From NCBI GenBank assembly GCA_002345845.1, contig DDWF01000196.1, forward strand, positions 1-64,000: a DNA stretch of 64,000 nucleotides. Direction: 5' to 3'. The notes beneath the pieces were generated by a model. It was not told the origin of the DNA and made no database searches. It worked only from the letters and a program-made list of their open reading frames with translations. Source of the stretch: Betaproteobacteria bacterium UBA2293. Lineage in GTDB: Bacteria; Pseudomonadota; Gammaproteobacteria; Burkholderiales; Rhodocyclaceae. A program made the position numbers and the translations under genes. Position 1 is the stretch's first letter. The number at the start of each line of letters is the position of its first letter. This document shows, one piece after another, positions 35,029 to 43,156 of this stretch.

Positions 35029-35602
35029 GCTACTTACCTTGCTGCTCGCCGCCGTTATGGCCGGCTTGCCCGTCGTCGCTGCTGCCCAGCAACCGGCCGA
35101 TGCCAACAAGGCGCAGCTGCGCCGCCTGCAACAGGTGCAGCGTCAGTTGCAACAGGAAAAGCAGCAATTGAGCACTGACAAGGCACGCATCGAGTTGGAA
35201 CTCGAAAGCAGCCGGAGCCAGGCGGCTGACGATGCGCGGCGGGCGGCGGGCCTCGGTCGCGAGGTGGCCAGCCTGCGTAGCCGGGAAAGCGAATTGAGCG
35301 CCCGGGTGGCGAGGCTGGAAGCCGATCTGGCCGCCGCTCAGGAGCAGCTGCGTAGCAGTGGCGCCGAAAATCGCCAGTTGCAGGCGCAGCTGGGCGAACG
35401 CACGCAGCAGCATGCCGCGTGTACGGCGCAGGTCGCCGGCTTGCGCGAAACCGGGACGGAAGTGCTGACGCTCTACGAGAACAAGGGTTGCTTCGATGCC
35501 CTCCGCCAGCGTGAGCCGCTGACCGGCCTGGGCCGGGTCGCCGTCGAGAACGCTGTCGAGGATTTGCGCGACCGTCTGGCCAACGACACGTCGCGGCCAT
35601 GA
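35015..35602 (+). CDS. Periplasmic coiled-coil protein
   Basis: 195 residues from the ATG at 35015, which lies inside the end of the porin gene. Signal peptide (1-25), then a long heptad coiled coil (about 30-130: KAQLRRLQQVQRQLQQEKQQ, rich in Gln, Glu, Leu) and a short globular C-terminus with two Cys (CTAQ, CFDALRQ). No enzyme motif. The overlap of 14 bp with the porin and 4 bp with the next gene suggests coupled translation. Probably a structural partner of the porin or TonB complex; function unknown. Confidence 0.75.
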   Translation: MCASKLLTLLLAAVMAGLPVVAAAQQPADANKAQLRRLQQVQRQLQQEKQQLSTDKARIELELESSRSQAADDARRAAGLGREVASLRSRESELSARVARLEADLAAAQEQLRSSGAENRQLQAQLGERTQQHAACTAQVAGLRETGTEVLTLYENKGCFDALRQREPLTGLGRVAVENAVEDLRDRLANDTSRP

Positions 35603-36297
35603 TTGCCGGCGTCACTGCCAAGCCGTTCGCCATCGGCCCGGCTGCCGCCCGCCTGCTGCCATTTGCCGCCTTCATCGGGCTGATGATGGCGGAGCCGCTG
35701 CTGGCCGGCCTGCTCGGCGAGCGGTTCGACCCGCGCTGGCTTTACGGCCTGCGCAGTGGGGTGGCGGCGCTGCTCCTGCTGCTCTTCTGGCGCCATTACG
35801 AAGAGCTGCACGCGGTGCGCTGCCGGCCGGCGGCGCTGCTGCTGACCGCGCCATTGGCCGGTCTCGGTGTGCTGATCGTCTGGCTGACACTGGATGGCGG
35901 ACCTTTCGTCCTCGGGGGCGGCGGTTCGGGTTTCGTGCCGCTGGCCGCCGACGGCAGCCTGCTGTGGCCGCTAGCTATCGTCCGCTTGCTCGGTTCGGCC
36001 CTGGTCGTACCCTTGATCGAAGAGCTGTTCTGGCGTTCGCTGGTGATGCGCTGGCTGGAGCGCAGCGATTTTGCCACCCTGGCACCGGCGGCAGTCGGCC
36101 TGCGAGCGGTGCTGCTGTCGAGCCTCGCTTTCGGCTTTGAGCACAGTCTGTGGGCCGCCGGTATCGTCGCCGGCCTGGTCTATGCCTTGCTCTATCGGCG
36201 CACCGGTTGTTTGTGGTCAGCAGTCGTTGCCCATGCGGTGACCAATGGCAGTCTGGGTCTCTGGGTCTTGTACGCCGGTGCCTGGCAGTACTGGTGA
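35599..36297 (+). CDS. CPBP/CAAX-type membrane protease, PEP-CTERM-associated type
   Basis: 232 residues, about seven TM helices. It contains the CPBP catalytic landmarks EELFWR (near 140-145), FGFEH (near 177-181) and HAVTN (near 211-215), so it should be an intramembrane metalloprotease. This form matches the CAAX protease-related family associated with PEP-CTERM and exopolysaccharide loci. It overlaps the preceding gene by 4 bp. It closes the long TPS operon. It could process PEP-CTERM or export-system substrates; the target is unknown. Confidence 0.85.
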   Translation: MIAGVTAKPFAIGPAAARLLPFAAFIGLMMAEPLLAGLLGERFDPRWLYGLRSGVAALLLLLFWRHYEELHAVRCRPAALLLTAPLAGLGVLIVWLTLDGGPFVLGGGGSGFVPLAADGSLLWPLAIVRLLGSALVVPLIEELFWRSLVMRWLERSDFATLAPAAVGLRAVLLSSLAFGFEHSLWAAGIVAGLVYALLYRRTGCLWSAVVAHAVTNGSLGLWVLYAGAWQYW

Positions 36298-36320
36298 CGG
36301 TGGCATGCCAGGAAATCTAA

Positions 36321-36354
36321 ACATCATCTTCCCGTAACCTCCGCCGCTTATTCT
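36321..36354 (+). promoter_or_regulatory. PHO-box promoter of the phoB-like gene
   Basis: ACATCAT, 4 bp, CCGTAAC, 10 bp, -10 TATTCT. All distances fit, which predicts that the PhoB-like protein activates its own gene. A GGAGG ribosome-binding site follows at 36356. Confidence 0.75.
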
Positions 36355-36366
36355 CGGAGGCTGTCC

Positions 36367-37086
36367 ATGACCGAATCGGCCAAGCCCATGTCCGCACGAA
36401 TACTCCTCGTTGAAGATGAACCGGACGTCAGCGAGCTGATCCTGGTCAACCTGCGGCATGCCGGCTTCGTCGTCAATGCGGTAGACGATGCCGAAAAAGC
36501 CTGGAAGCTGCTGCGTGAGGAGCGGCCGGAAGCCGTCTTGCTCGACTGGTTGCTGCCGGGGATGTCGGGCTTCCAGCTGATCCGTCACATGCGCGCCGAC
36601 CAGCGTTGTCGCGAGGTGCCGGTCATCATGCTGACGGCACGCAGTGCGGAGGTCGACAAGATTGCCGCCCTCGAGGCGGGCGCTGACGACTACGTGACCA
36701 AACCGTTTTCGCCGCGCGAACTGGTTGCCCGCGTCAAGGCCGTGCTGCGCCGTCGCGACGCCAAGTCGGTCGACGAGGGTGTCGAGCTGGGCGGTCTGCG
36801 CCTGATGCCGCACACGCGTAAGGCGCTGGCCGGCAAGACGCCGATCGTTCTGGGACCCACCGAGTTCCGCTTGCTGCATTTCCTGATGACACACGCCGAG
36901 CGGGTGCACAGCCGCGGACAGCTGCTGGATTATGTCTGGGGTGGCCGTCTGCACATCGAAGAGCGTACGGTCGATGTGCATATCCGGCGCCTGCGCTGCG
37001 TTCTCGAGGATCACCAGCTGGACGCCATGGTGCAGACGGTGCGCGGCATTGGCTATCGCTTTTCGACCGGGCCCAGCGACGCCTGA
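36367..37086 (+). CDS. phoB: PhoB-like response regulator (OmpR family)
   Basis: 239 residues. The receiver domain has the acidic pair E16/D17, phosphoacceptor D60 in LLDWLLPG, T90 and K112. The winged-helix DNA-binding domain (about 135-235) is very close to PhoB of enterobacteria, including GPTEFRLLHFLMTHAERV and VDVHIRRLR. Its own promoter carries a PHO box. No PhoR sensor kinase or PhoU is adjacent, so it is an orphan regulator or a second copy. It would bind the PHO boxes listed here under phosphate limitation. It lies 70 bp after the TPS operon and 36 bp before the EpsL gene. Symbol refers to family, not proven orthology. Confidence 0.9.
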   Translation: MTESAKPMSARILLVEDEPDVSELILVNLRHAGFVVNAVDDAEKAWKLLREERPEAVLLDWLLPGMSGFQLIRHMRADQRCREVPVIMLTARSAEVDKIAALEAGADDYVTKPFSPRELVARVKAVLRRRDAKSVDEGVELGGLRLMPHTRKALAGKTPIVLGPTEFRLLHFLMTHAERVHSRGQLLDYVWGGRLHIEERTVDVHIRRLRCVLEDHQLDAMVQTVRGIGYRFSTGPSDA

Positions 37087-37095
37087 CCACCCTCC

Positions 37096-37119
37096 GGCGG
37101 CTCCCGCAGCAGAGCCGCC
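37096..37119 (+). other. Hairpin before the epsL start codon
   Basis: GGCGGCTC pairs with GAGCCGCC across 8 nt, ending 3 bp before ATG 37123. It covers the place where a ribosome-binding site should be and could restrain translation. No T-run, so not a terminator. Confidence 0.4.
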
Positions 37120-37122
37120 AAG

Positions 37123-38337
37123 ATGACAATGATCAATTTTCCCCGAATCCGACACTCCGTCTGCCTGATCGTCCTGGCTTGGGCTGGCGGCGCGCTGGCC
37201 GATAGCGCCGATACATTCAATGTGTACCTCGGCATGGGCCTGCTTGCCGACAGCAATCTGTTCCGCACGGACAACTCCCCCGAGCGCGATACCATTCTCA
37301 CCAGTTCGCTGAACCTGTCGCTGAACAAGCCGCTGGCGCAGCAACGCTTCGTCATCGATGTCTCGCTGATCGACTATCGCTACGATCGCAACAGCTATCT
37401 CGACTTCACCGCCCGCAATCTCAATGCGCTCTGGCAGTGGACGTTCACACCAGCGTTGGTCGGTCAGCTTTCGCACGTGCGCACCGAAAATCTGAATAGT
37501 TTCGTCGATTACACCGCCGTCCAGCCGGAACTGCGCCGCAACATCCGCGAGAACGAGAACAGTCGCTTCGATGCCGACTGGCATGCCGGTGGCGGGCTGC
37601 ATCTGCTGGCGGCGATCAGTCGCCAGAAACAACAGAACAGCGAGTTCTTCCGCCAGGAGAGCAGCTACGAACTTGACGGCGGCGATCTCGGCGCGCGCTA
37701 CATCTGGCGCTCCGGTGCCAGTCTGCAACTGGTCCAGCGCTCGGGCAGGGGGGAGTACACCGGCCGCAAGCGCGTCGGCTTCGATGTCGTGCCGGCGCCC
37801 TTCAATTCGCAATACGACACGGCTTTTCGGCAGCGCGAGCTGGAAATGCGCCTGAGCGTGCCGCTGACCGGCAAGTCGACGCTCAGTGCGCGGCTGGCCC
37901 GGCAGAAGCGAACGCACGACTACTTTTATCAACGCGATTACGCCGAAACCATCGGTCGGCTGGAGCACACCTGGCAGCCGAGCGGACGGCTCAGTCTGAC
38001 GACCGCCGTGCGGCGCGAGGTCGGCGTCTATCAGGATTTCGCCAGCAGCTATTACCTGAGCGATGGCGTCAGTCTGCAGCCGGCCTGGCAGATGACCAAC
38101 CGGGTCAGCGCCCGGCTCGCTTACGACTGGCAACGACGGCGTTACGAAGGGGCGATCTTCCCCGGCCTGCCGCAACGCCGGGAAGATCTGCAGAGTGCCC
38201 GCGCCTCAGTCGACTGGCTGCCGGACGACCGGCTGGCCGTCAATCTGGCCTATCAGCGCGACGAGCGCGACGCCAACCAGAGGGGTCGCGATTTCGTGTC
38301 CGATCAATGGTCGCTGAACCTGCGCCTGAACTTCTGA
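37123..38337 (+). CDS. epsL: EpsL-like outer-membrane beta-barrel protein
   Basis: 404 residues: signal peptide (about 1-26) and an outer-membrane beta-barrel with alternating strands (for example LTTAVRREVGVYQDFASSYY) ending LRLNF. It resembles EpsL of PEP-CTERM/XrtB-type exopolysaccharide clusters, probably part of the secretion path of the polysaccharide. It follows the phoB-like gene in the same direction by 36 bp and may be co-transcribed. The start has a weak ribosome-binding site and lies just after a hairpin. The rest of such a cluster (Wzx, Wzy, transferases) lies 9-26 kb downstream. Confidence 0.8.
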   Translation: MTMINFPRIRHSVCLIVLAWAGGALADSADTFNVYLGMGLLADSNLFRTDNSPERDTILTSSLNLSLNKPLAQQRFVIDVSLIDYRYDRNSYLDFTARNLNALWQWTFTPALVGQLSHVRTENLNSFVDYTAVQPELRRNIRENENSRFDADWHAGGGLHLLAAISRQKQQNSEFFRQESSYELDGGDLGARYIWRSGASLQLVQRSGRGEYTGRKRVGFDVVPAPFNSQYDTAFRQRELEMRLSVPLTGKSTLSARLARQKRTHDYFYQRDYAETIGRLEHTWQPSGRLSLTTAVRREVGVYQDFASSYYLSDGVSLQPAWQMTNRVSARLAYDWQRRRYEGAIFPGLPQRREDLQSARASVDWLPDDRLAVNLAYQRDERDANQRGRDFVSDQWSLNLRLNF

Positions 38338-38344
38338 TCCGCCG

Positions 38345-38965
38345 TCAATCGCTCAGGGTACCGCCGAGCTGGCGGTAGTGGGCGACGACCAGGGGTACGT
38401 AGCGGCGGGTTTCGGCGTACGGCGGAATCCGCCGGCCGTGGCGCAGGACGGCGTTTTCCCCGGCATTGTAGGCAGCCAGGGCCAGTTCGAGGTCGTTGCC
38501 GAACAGGCGCAGGAGGTCGCGCAGGTAACGGGCGCCGGCCTGGACGTTGGCCCCCGGGTCGAAAAGCTTGCTCGTGCCATAGCGTCGTGCCGTTCCCGGC
38601 AGCAATTGCATCAGGCCGCTGGCCCCCTTGGGCGACACGGCATCCCGCCGATAGCCGGACTCCACGGCAATCACCGCATGCAGCAATTCGATGGCGACGC
38701 CGGTATCCAGGCTGGCCCGGGCAATCTCCTCGTGAAAGGGGCGCTTTTCCGCCGGCAGGGCGAAGATGCCGCGCGGCCGGCGCAAGGCCTCGCGCGCCGG
38801 GGCCAGGCGGTCGGGCAGGAACATCCGGTAGCGTCCGTCGTTCGGAATATTGCTGAAATGCTCGACGCCATCATCGTCGGTGAAGGCGAAGATGCCAGCC
38901 GGTGCAGCCGAGGCGCCGACGCAGACAAGGCCGAGCAGAAGTGAGAGCAGGGGGCGGTGCGGCAT
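38345..38965 (-). CDS. Lytic transglycosylase with N-terminal DUF4124-like domain
   Basis: 206 residues from ATG 38965; an upstream TTG at 39010 was rejected because it lies inside the promoter. Signal peptide (1-20), a DUF4124-like stretch (GIFAFTDDDGVEHFSNIP, about 23-50), then a soluble lytic transglycosylase domain (about 85-205) with the catalytic glutamate in [17 protein letters not shown] and the GLMQLLPGTARRYG motif. It cuts peptidoglycan and can open gaps for large secretion complexes. It shares a 137-bp promoter region with the second secretion operon on the opposite strand. Confidence 0.88.
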   Translation of the reverse strand: MPHRPLLSLLLGLVCVGASAAPAGIFAFTDDDGVEHFSNIPNDGRYRMFLPDRLAPAREALRRPRGIFALPAEKRPFHEEIARASLDTGVAIELLHAVIAVESGYRRDAVSPKGASGLMQLLPGTARRYGTSKLFDPGANVQAGARYLRDLLRLFGNDLELALAAYNAGENAVLRHGRRIPPYAETRRYVPLVVAHYRQLGGTLSD

Positions 38966-38993
38966 CGGGAAAATGGCCCAGGGTGAGAGCCCG

Positions 38994-39027
38994 ACTCTAA
39001 CGGGCGTCAATTACAGGGATGTAACAG
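38994..39027 (-). promoter_or_regulatory. PHO-box promoter of the lytic transglycosylase
   Basis: Minus strand: CTGTTAC, 4 bp, CTGTAAT, 10 bp, -10 TAGAGT (38999-38994). It is back-to-back with the PHO promoter at 39035-39068; the two left half-sites are only 7 bp apart. Confidence 0.75.
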
Positions 39028-39034
39028 CTTACCG

Positions 39035-39068
39035 GCGTCACGTTGCTGTAACGCGTCCTGCATAAGAT
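39035..39068 (+). promoter_or_regulatory. PHO-box promoter of the GspG-F-E operon
   Basis: GCGTCAC, 4 bp, CTGTAAC, 10 bp, -10 TAAGAT. It shares CTGTAACGCG, then CCT after one base, with the secretin promoter at 9040, which supports co-regulation of the two halves of the secretion system. Confidence 0.8.
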
Positions 39069-39102
39069 TTCGGGTCCGATCTGTAACCTACGGAAAGCCC
39101 CC

Positions 39103-39543
39103 GTGCCACTTCTCCCGTTCCGTCGTTCCGTCGCCAGCTTTCGCCAGTTCGGCTTCACGCTGCTCGAATTGCTGGTTGTCATGGTCATCATCGGCTTGCT
39201 CGCCGGCTATGTCGGGCCCAAGTATTTCTCCCAGGTCGGCAAGTCGGAAATCAAAGCCGTGCGGGCACAGATCGATGCCCTGGAAAAAGCGCTCGATCAG
39301 TATCGCCTGGACGTTGGCCGCTATCCGACCAGCGAACAGGGACTGGCGGCACTGAACAAGCGCCCGGCCGGCGAGAACCGCTGGCAGGGACCCTACCTGC
39401 GCAAGGATGTGCCGAACGACCCGTGGGGTGGCGCTTACCAGTACCGCTCGCCCGGCGAAAACGGCGATTTCGACCTCTATTCCTTCGGCAAGGACGGTCG
39501 CGCCGGCGGCGAGGGCGATGCCGCCGACATCACCAACTGGTGA
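39103..39543 (+). CDS. gspG: Major pseudopilin GspG
   Basis: 146 residues (GTG start at 39103, with GGAAAG 5 bp upstream). A 17-residue leader precedes GFTLLELLVVMVIIGLLAGY; the conserved Glu at +5 is present. The mature part is classical GspG (YVGPKYFSQVGKSEIKAVRA, RLDVGRYPTSEQGL, DPWGGAYQYRSPG, DLYSFGKDG). It would form the type II pseudopilus shaft. It is followed directly by gspF and gspE. Confidence 0.93.
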   Translation: MPLLPFRRSVASFRQFGFTLLELLVVMVIIGLLAGYVGPKYFSQVGKSEIKAVRAQIDALEKALDQYRLDVGRYPTSEQGLAALNKRPAGENRWQGPYLRKDVPNDPWGGAYQYRSPGENGDFDLYSFGKDGRAGGEGDAADITNW

Positions 39544-39554
39544 GCGCGCCCGGC

Positions 39555-40736
39555 ATGGAATTCGAGGTGACGGCGATCCTTCCCGGTCAAGGAGTGACGC
39601 GCCTGCGCCTGGCCGCCGCTTCGGCCGAAGCCCTGGCCGAGTTGCCGGCCCTGCGTGACGCTGTCGTCGTTTCCTCGCGCCAGCTCGGTGGCCGGCGCAG
39701 CCGACGCCGCGGTGTCTTTCCGTTGCCGCTGTTCACCCGCCAATTACTGGCCCTGCAGCGCGCCGGCCTGACCGTCTTCGAAGGCCTGGAAACCCTGGCC
39801 GCCCAGGACAGCGATCCGCTCACCGCCGAGGTGCTGGAGGCCTTGCTCGGCCACCTGCGCGAGGGCTTGTCGTTGTCGGCGGCGCTGCAGCGCCATCCCG
39901 AAGCCTTTCCCGATCTCTACGTGGCGACCGTCCGGGCCAGCGAACGGACTGGTGACCTGAGCGAGGCACTGGAACGCTATCTGGCCTTCCACGAGAAACT
40001 GGCCGAACTGAAGAAGAAAATCGTCAGCGCTGCCATCTACCCTGTGCTGCTGATTGCCATCGGCGGTCTGGTGACCCTCTTCCTGCTCGGCTATGTGGTC
40101 CCGCGCTTCGCCCTGGTCTTCGCCGACAGCGGCCGCGAACCGGAGGGTCTGTCGAGTCTCCTGTTTGCCTGGGGCGGCTTCATCAACGAGCACGCTGGCA
40201 GCCTCGCCATCGCCAGCGTGCTGGCCGTCGGCGGTCTGGTCGTCATCGCTTCAATGCCGGCCGTGCGTGCCGCCGCCGCCCGGGCCGTGTGGCGGGTGCC
40301 GGCGCTGGGCAAGCATATCCGTCTGGTGTACCTGGCACGTTTCTACCGCACCACGGGCATGCTGCTGCGCGCTGGTATTCCCCTGAAAACCGCGCTCGGC
40401 ATGATTGCCGAGATCCTGCCCGTGGCGCTACGTGCCGGGCTGGCCCGCAGCGTCGCCGATATCGAGCAAGGGCGCAGCTTCTCGCAGGCCGCCGAGGGCG
40501 GCGGGCTGACCACGCCCGTAGCCCTGCGCATGATTGCGGTCGGTGAGCGGAGCGGCCAGTTGGGCGAGATGCTGGAATCGGTCGCCGGCTTCTACGACGA
40601 AGAAATCAACCGCCTGGTCGATACCTTCACCCGGCTGTTCGAGCCGCTGCTGATGACGGTGATCGGCGGCGTCATTGGCGGCATCGTGCTCTTGCTCTAC
40701 ATGCCGATCTTCGAACTGGCCGGCAATTTCCAGTAA
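39555..40736 (+). CDS. gspF: Type II secretion inner-membrane platform protein GspF
   Basis: 393 residues from the ATG at 39555 (GTG 39540 is possible and would overlap the gspG stop). Two GspF domains, each with long cytoplasmic helices (about 60-185 and 260-385; ARASERTGDLSEALERYL and GERSGQLGEMLESVAGFYDE) and three TM helices. It anchors the machine in the inner membrane and couples to GspE. It is followed by gspE after 7 bp. Confidence 0.92.
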   Translation: MEFEVTAILPGQGVTRLRLAAASAEALAELPALRDAVVVSSRQLGGRRSRRRGVFPLPLFTRQLLALQRAGLTVFEGLETLAAQDSDPLTAEVLEALLGHLREGLSLSAALQRHPEAFPDLYVATVRASERTGDLSEALERYLAFHEKLAELKKKIVSAAIYPVLLIAIGGLVTLFLLGYVVPRFALVFADSGREPEGLSSLLFAWGGFINEHAGSLAIASVLAVGGLVVIASMPAVRAAAARAVWRVPALGKHIRLVYLARFYRTTGMLLRAGIPLKTALGMIAEILPVALRAGLARSVADIEQGRSFSQAAEGGGLTTPVALRMIAVGERSGQLGEMLESVAGFYDEEINRLVDTFTRLFEPLLMTVIGGVIGGIVLLLYMPIFELAGNFQ

Positions 40737-40743
40737 GGGCGCC

Positions 40744-42429
40744 ATGAACTCACCAATCGAACGACTCCCCGATCTGCAGCAAGCCGCCACCTCTCTCGTT
40801 GCTGAGGGCCATGGCCTGCCGGCCGTCGCCGCCGCCCTGCAGCAGGCGCACGGTCTTGACGAGGAGGCCGCCCATGCCGCCGCGGCCATTCCCTTCGGCC
40901 TGCAGGCCATTCGTCTCGAGGCCCTGGCGCCGGATGCGCTGGTCCGCTCGCTGGCACCGTTCGCCGAATTCGTCCGCCGCCAGGTGTTGCTGCTTGAGCA
41001 CGATGACGGCTATCTGGTGGTTGCCCCCGATCCTTTCTCGCTGGCCCTGCGCGACTGGCTGGAAGGCATCGTGCCGTTCGGTCGCCGCATGCTCTGGCGC
41101 CCGGCGCCGGCCAGCGTGGTGGCGGCCTATCTGGCCCGCGAGGAATCGCATGTGCGCGCCCTCGACGGCAGCATCGGCGGCGAAGGCGGCGCCCAGGCCA
41201 CCGGTCATGTGGCCGAGGACCTGTCGTTGCAGCGCATTTCCGAGGATGGCAGCGCCGTTGTCCGCCTCGTTCGCTCGACTCTGCACGACGGGCTCAAGGC
41301 GGGCGCCTCGGACATCCACATCGAGGCCCATGCCCGCGGTTTGGCCATCAAGTACCGCATCGACGGCGTCCTCAACTATGCCGGCTCGATCGACGGCCAG
41401 GAGAATGCCGAGCAGGTGGTTTCGCGCATCAAGGTCTTGTCCGAGCTCGACATTGCCGAGCGCCGGGTGCCGCAGGACGGCCGCTTCAAAGTCAACTGGC
41501 AGGGCCGCGAGGTCGACATCCGGGTGTCGGTGATGCCCAGCATCTGGGGCGAGGACGCCGTGCTGCGCGTGCTCGACAAGCAGGCGCTGACCGATCACCT
41601 GGACGGCTTGCGCCTCGACGCCATGGGCTTCGATGCCGACACCATGAGCCGTATCCGCCGCCTGGCCGCCGAGCCCTACGGCATGGTCCTGGTCACCGGG
41701 CCGACCGGTAGCGGCAAGACGACCACGCTGTACGCGGCGCTCTCCGAGATCAATCGCGGTGAGGACAAGATCGTCACCATTGAGGATCCCGTCGAATACC
41801 AGTTGTCCGGAGTCCTGCAGATTCCCGTCAATGAGAAGAAGGGGCTGACCTTCGCCCGCGGCCTGCGCTCCATCCTGCGCCACGATCCGGACAAGATCAT
41901 GGTCGGCGAAATCCGCGATGCCGAAACGGCGCAGATTGCCGTGCAGGCCGCGTTGACTGGCCACCTCGTGTTCACCACCGTGCATGCCAACAACGTCTTC
42001 GACGTCATCGGCCGCTTTTTGCACATGGAAGTCGATCCCTACAACCTGGTCTCGGCGCTCAATGGCGTCGTCGCCCAGCGCCTGATCCGCACTCTGTGCC
42101 CGGCCTGTGCCCGGCCTGTGCAGCCGACCGCCGAGGTCTTGAGCGATGCCGACATCGCGCCGGCCGCCGCGGCCAGCTGGCAGTTCCGCCAGGCGGTGGG
42201 TTGCGGCACCTGCCGGGGCACCGGTTACAAGGGGCGGCGCGCGATCGCCGAACTGCTCGTGCTCAATGACGAAATCCGCGAGCTGATCATCGGCCGGGCG
42301 CCAATCCGCCAGCTCAAGGAGGCCGCCCGCCGTGGCGGCACCCGCTCGCTGCGCGAAAGTGCGCTCGATCTCGTACGCGACGGCATCACCAGTCTGGAGG
42401 AGGCGAACCGTGTCACTTTCGTGGCTTGA
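40744..42429 (+). CDS. gspE: Type II secretion ATPase GspE
   Basis: 561 residues from ATG 40744. N-terminal helical domain (about 1-160), then the ATPase domain with Walker A GPTGSGKTTTLYA (near 319-331), Walker B-type region MVGEIRDAETA and the Asp- and His-box. A zinc site is supported by two CxxC pairs (CPAC and CGTC) near 455-485. It powers pseudopilus assembly. The following gene starts inside its 3' end. Confidence 0.93.
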   Translation: MNSPIERLPDLQQAATSLVAEGHGLPAVAAALQQAHGLDEEAAHAAAAIPFGLQAIRLEALAPDALVRSLAPFAEFVRRQVLLLEHDDGYLVVAPDPFSLALRDWLEGIVPFGRRMLWRPAPASVVAAYLAREESHVRALDGSIGGEGGAQATGHVAEDLSLQRISEDGSAVVRLVRSTLHDGLKAGASDIHIEAHARGLAIKYRIDGVLNYAGSIDGQENAEQVVSRIKVLSELDIAERRVPQDGRFKVNWQGREVDIRVSVMPSIWGEDAVLRVLDKQALTDHLDGLRLDAMGFDADTMSRIRRLAAEPYGMVLVTGPTGSGKTTTLYAALSEINRGEDKIVTIEDPVEYQLSGVLQIPVNEKKGLTFARGLRSILRHDPDKIMVGEIRDAETAQIAVQAALTGHLVFTTVHANNVFDVIGRFLHMEVDPYNLVSALNGVVAQRLIRTLCPACARPVQPTAEVLSDADIAPAAAASWQFRQAVGCGTCRGTGYKGRRAIAELLVLNDEIRELIIGRAPIRQLKEAARRGGTRSLRESALDLVRDGITSLEEANRVTFVA

Positions 42430-43156
42430 TCAACTGGTCCTGCTCGTGCATCCGCGGCAGGTCGTGCTGGAACACTTTCCCTGGCGTGGCGAACGCTCGC
42501 GTCAGCAGGCCGAAGTGGCGCTGCCAACGCCTGGCCAGGCGGAATGGCAGCCCGCCCTAGATGCCGCTGCCGAGCTTCTCGCCAATGCCCCGCGCGGCGC
42601 CGCGCTGCGCATTGTCGTTGCCGATGCGCTGGTGCGTTACGCGCTGCTGCCGTGGAACGAAACCCTGCTCGGCCGGAAGGATCGCCAGGCCATGGCGCTT
42701 GCCCTGCTGCGCAACAGTCTGGGGGAAAAGGCTGGCACCCTGGAAATTGCCGTCGACGACCCGTGCTTCGAGCAGAACGGTGTAGCGGCCGGAATCGAGC
42801 GCGAACTGCTCGATGGTCTGCGGCGGATCGCCAAGGGGCGCCACCAGCGCCTGGGCAGCATCCGGCCCCGGCTGCTGGCGGAACTCGCTGCCCGCCGCCA
42901 GCAGCTCGGCGACGGCTGGTTCGCCTGCGTCGACGACGACTGGATCAGCCTGCTCGGCCTGGCTGGCGGCTCACCGGTGCGCCTGCGCAACCACCGGGCG
43001 ACACCGGCAGAACTGGCTGGCCTGCTGGCCGCCGAAGCGGCGGCGATTGCCGGGCGCCGTGTCGACATCATCGGCCAGGCCGGGGTAGCGCCGCCTGTCG
43101 CTGCCTGGGATGTCCGCCAACAGGACTTTTGCCTGTGCGGAGCTGCTGGTGCGTGA
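42410..43156 (+). CDS. GspL/PilM-like assembly protein
   Basis: 248 residues from GTG 42410, which is preceded by GGAGG and overlaps gspE by 20 bp. The sequence resembles a shortened actin-like GspL/PilM cytoplasmic domain (about 1-230), with LRIVVADALVRYALLPWNE. It has no TM helix that I can see, so it would act as a PilM-type scaffold joined to the PilN-like gene that follows. Its place in the order gspG-F-E-L-N-O-P supports this reading. Confidence 0.75.
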   Translation: MSLSWLDQLVLLVHPRQVVLEHFPWRGERSRQQAEVALPTPGQAEWQPALDAAAELLANAPRGAALRIVVADALVRYALLPWNETLLGRKDRQAMALALLRNSLGEKAGTLEIAVDDPCFEQNGVAAGIERELLDGLRRIAKGRHQRLGSIRPRLLAELAARRQQLGDGWFACVDDDWISLLGLAGGSPVRLRNHRATPAELAGLLAAEAAAIAGRRVDIIGQAGVAPPVAAWDVRQQDFCLCGAAGA

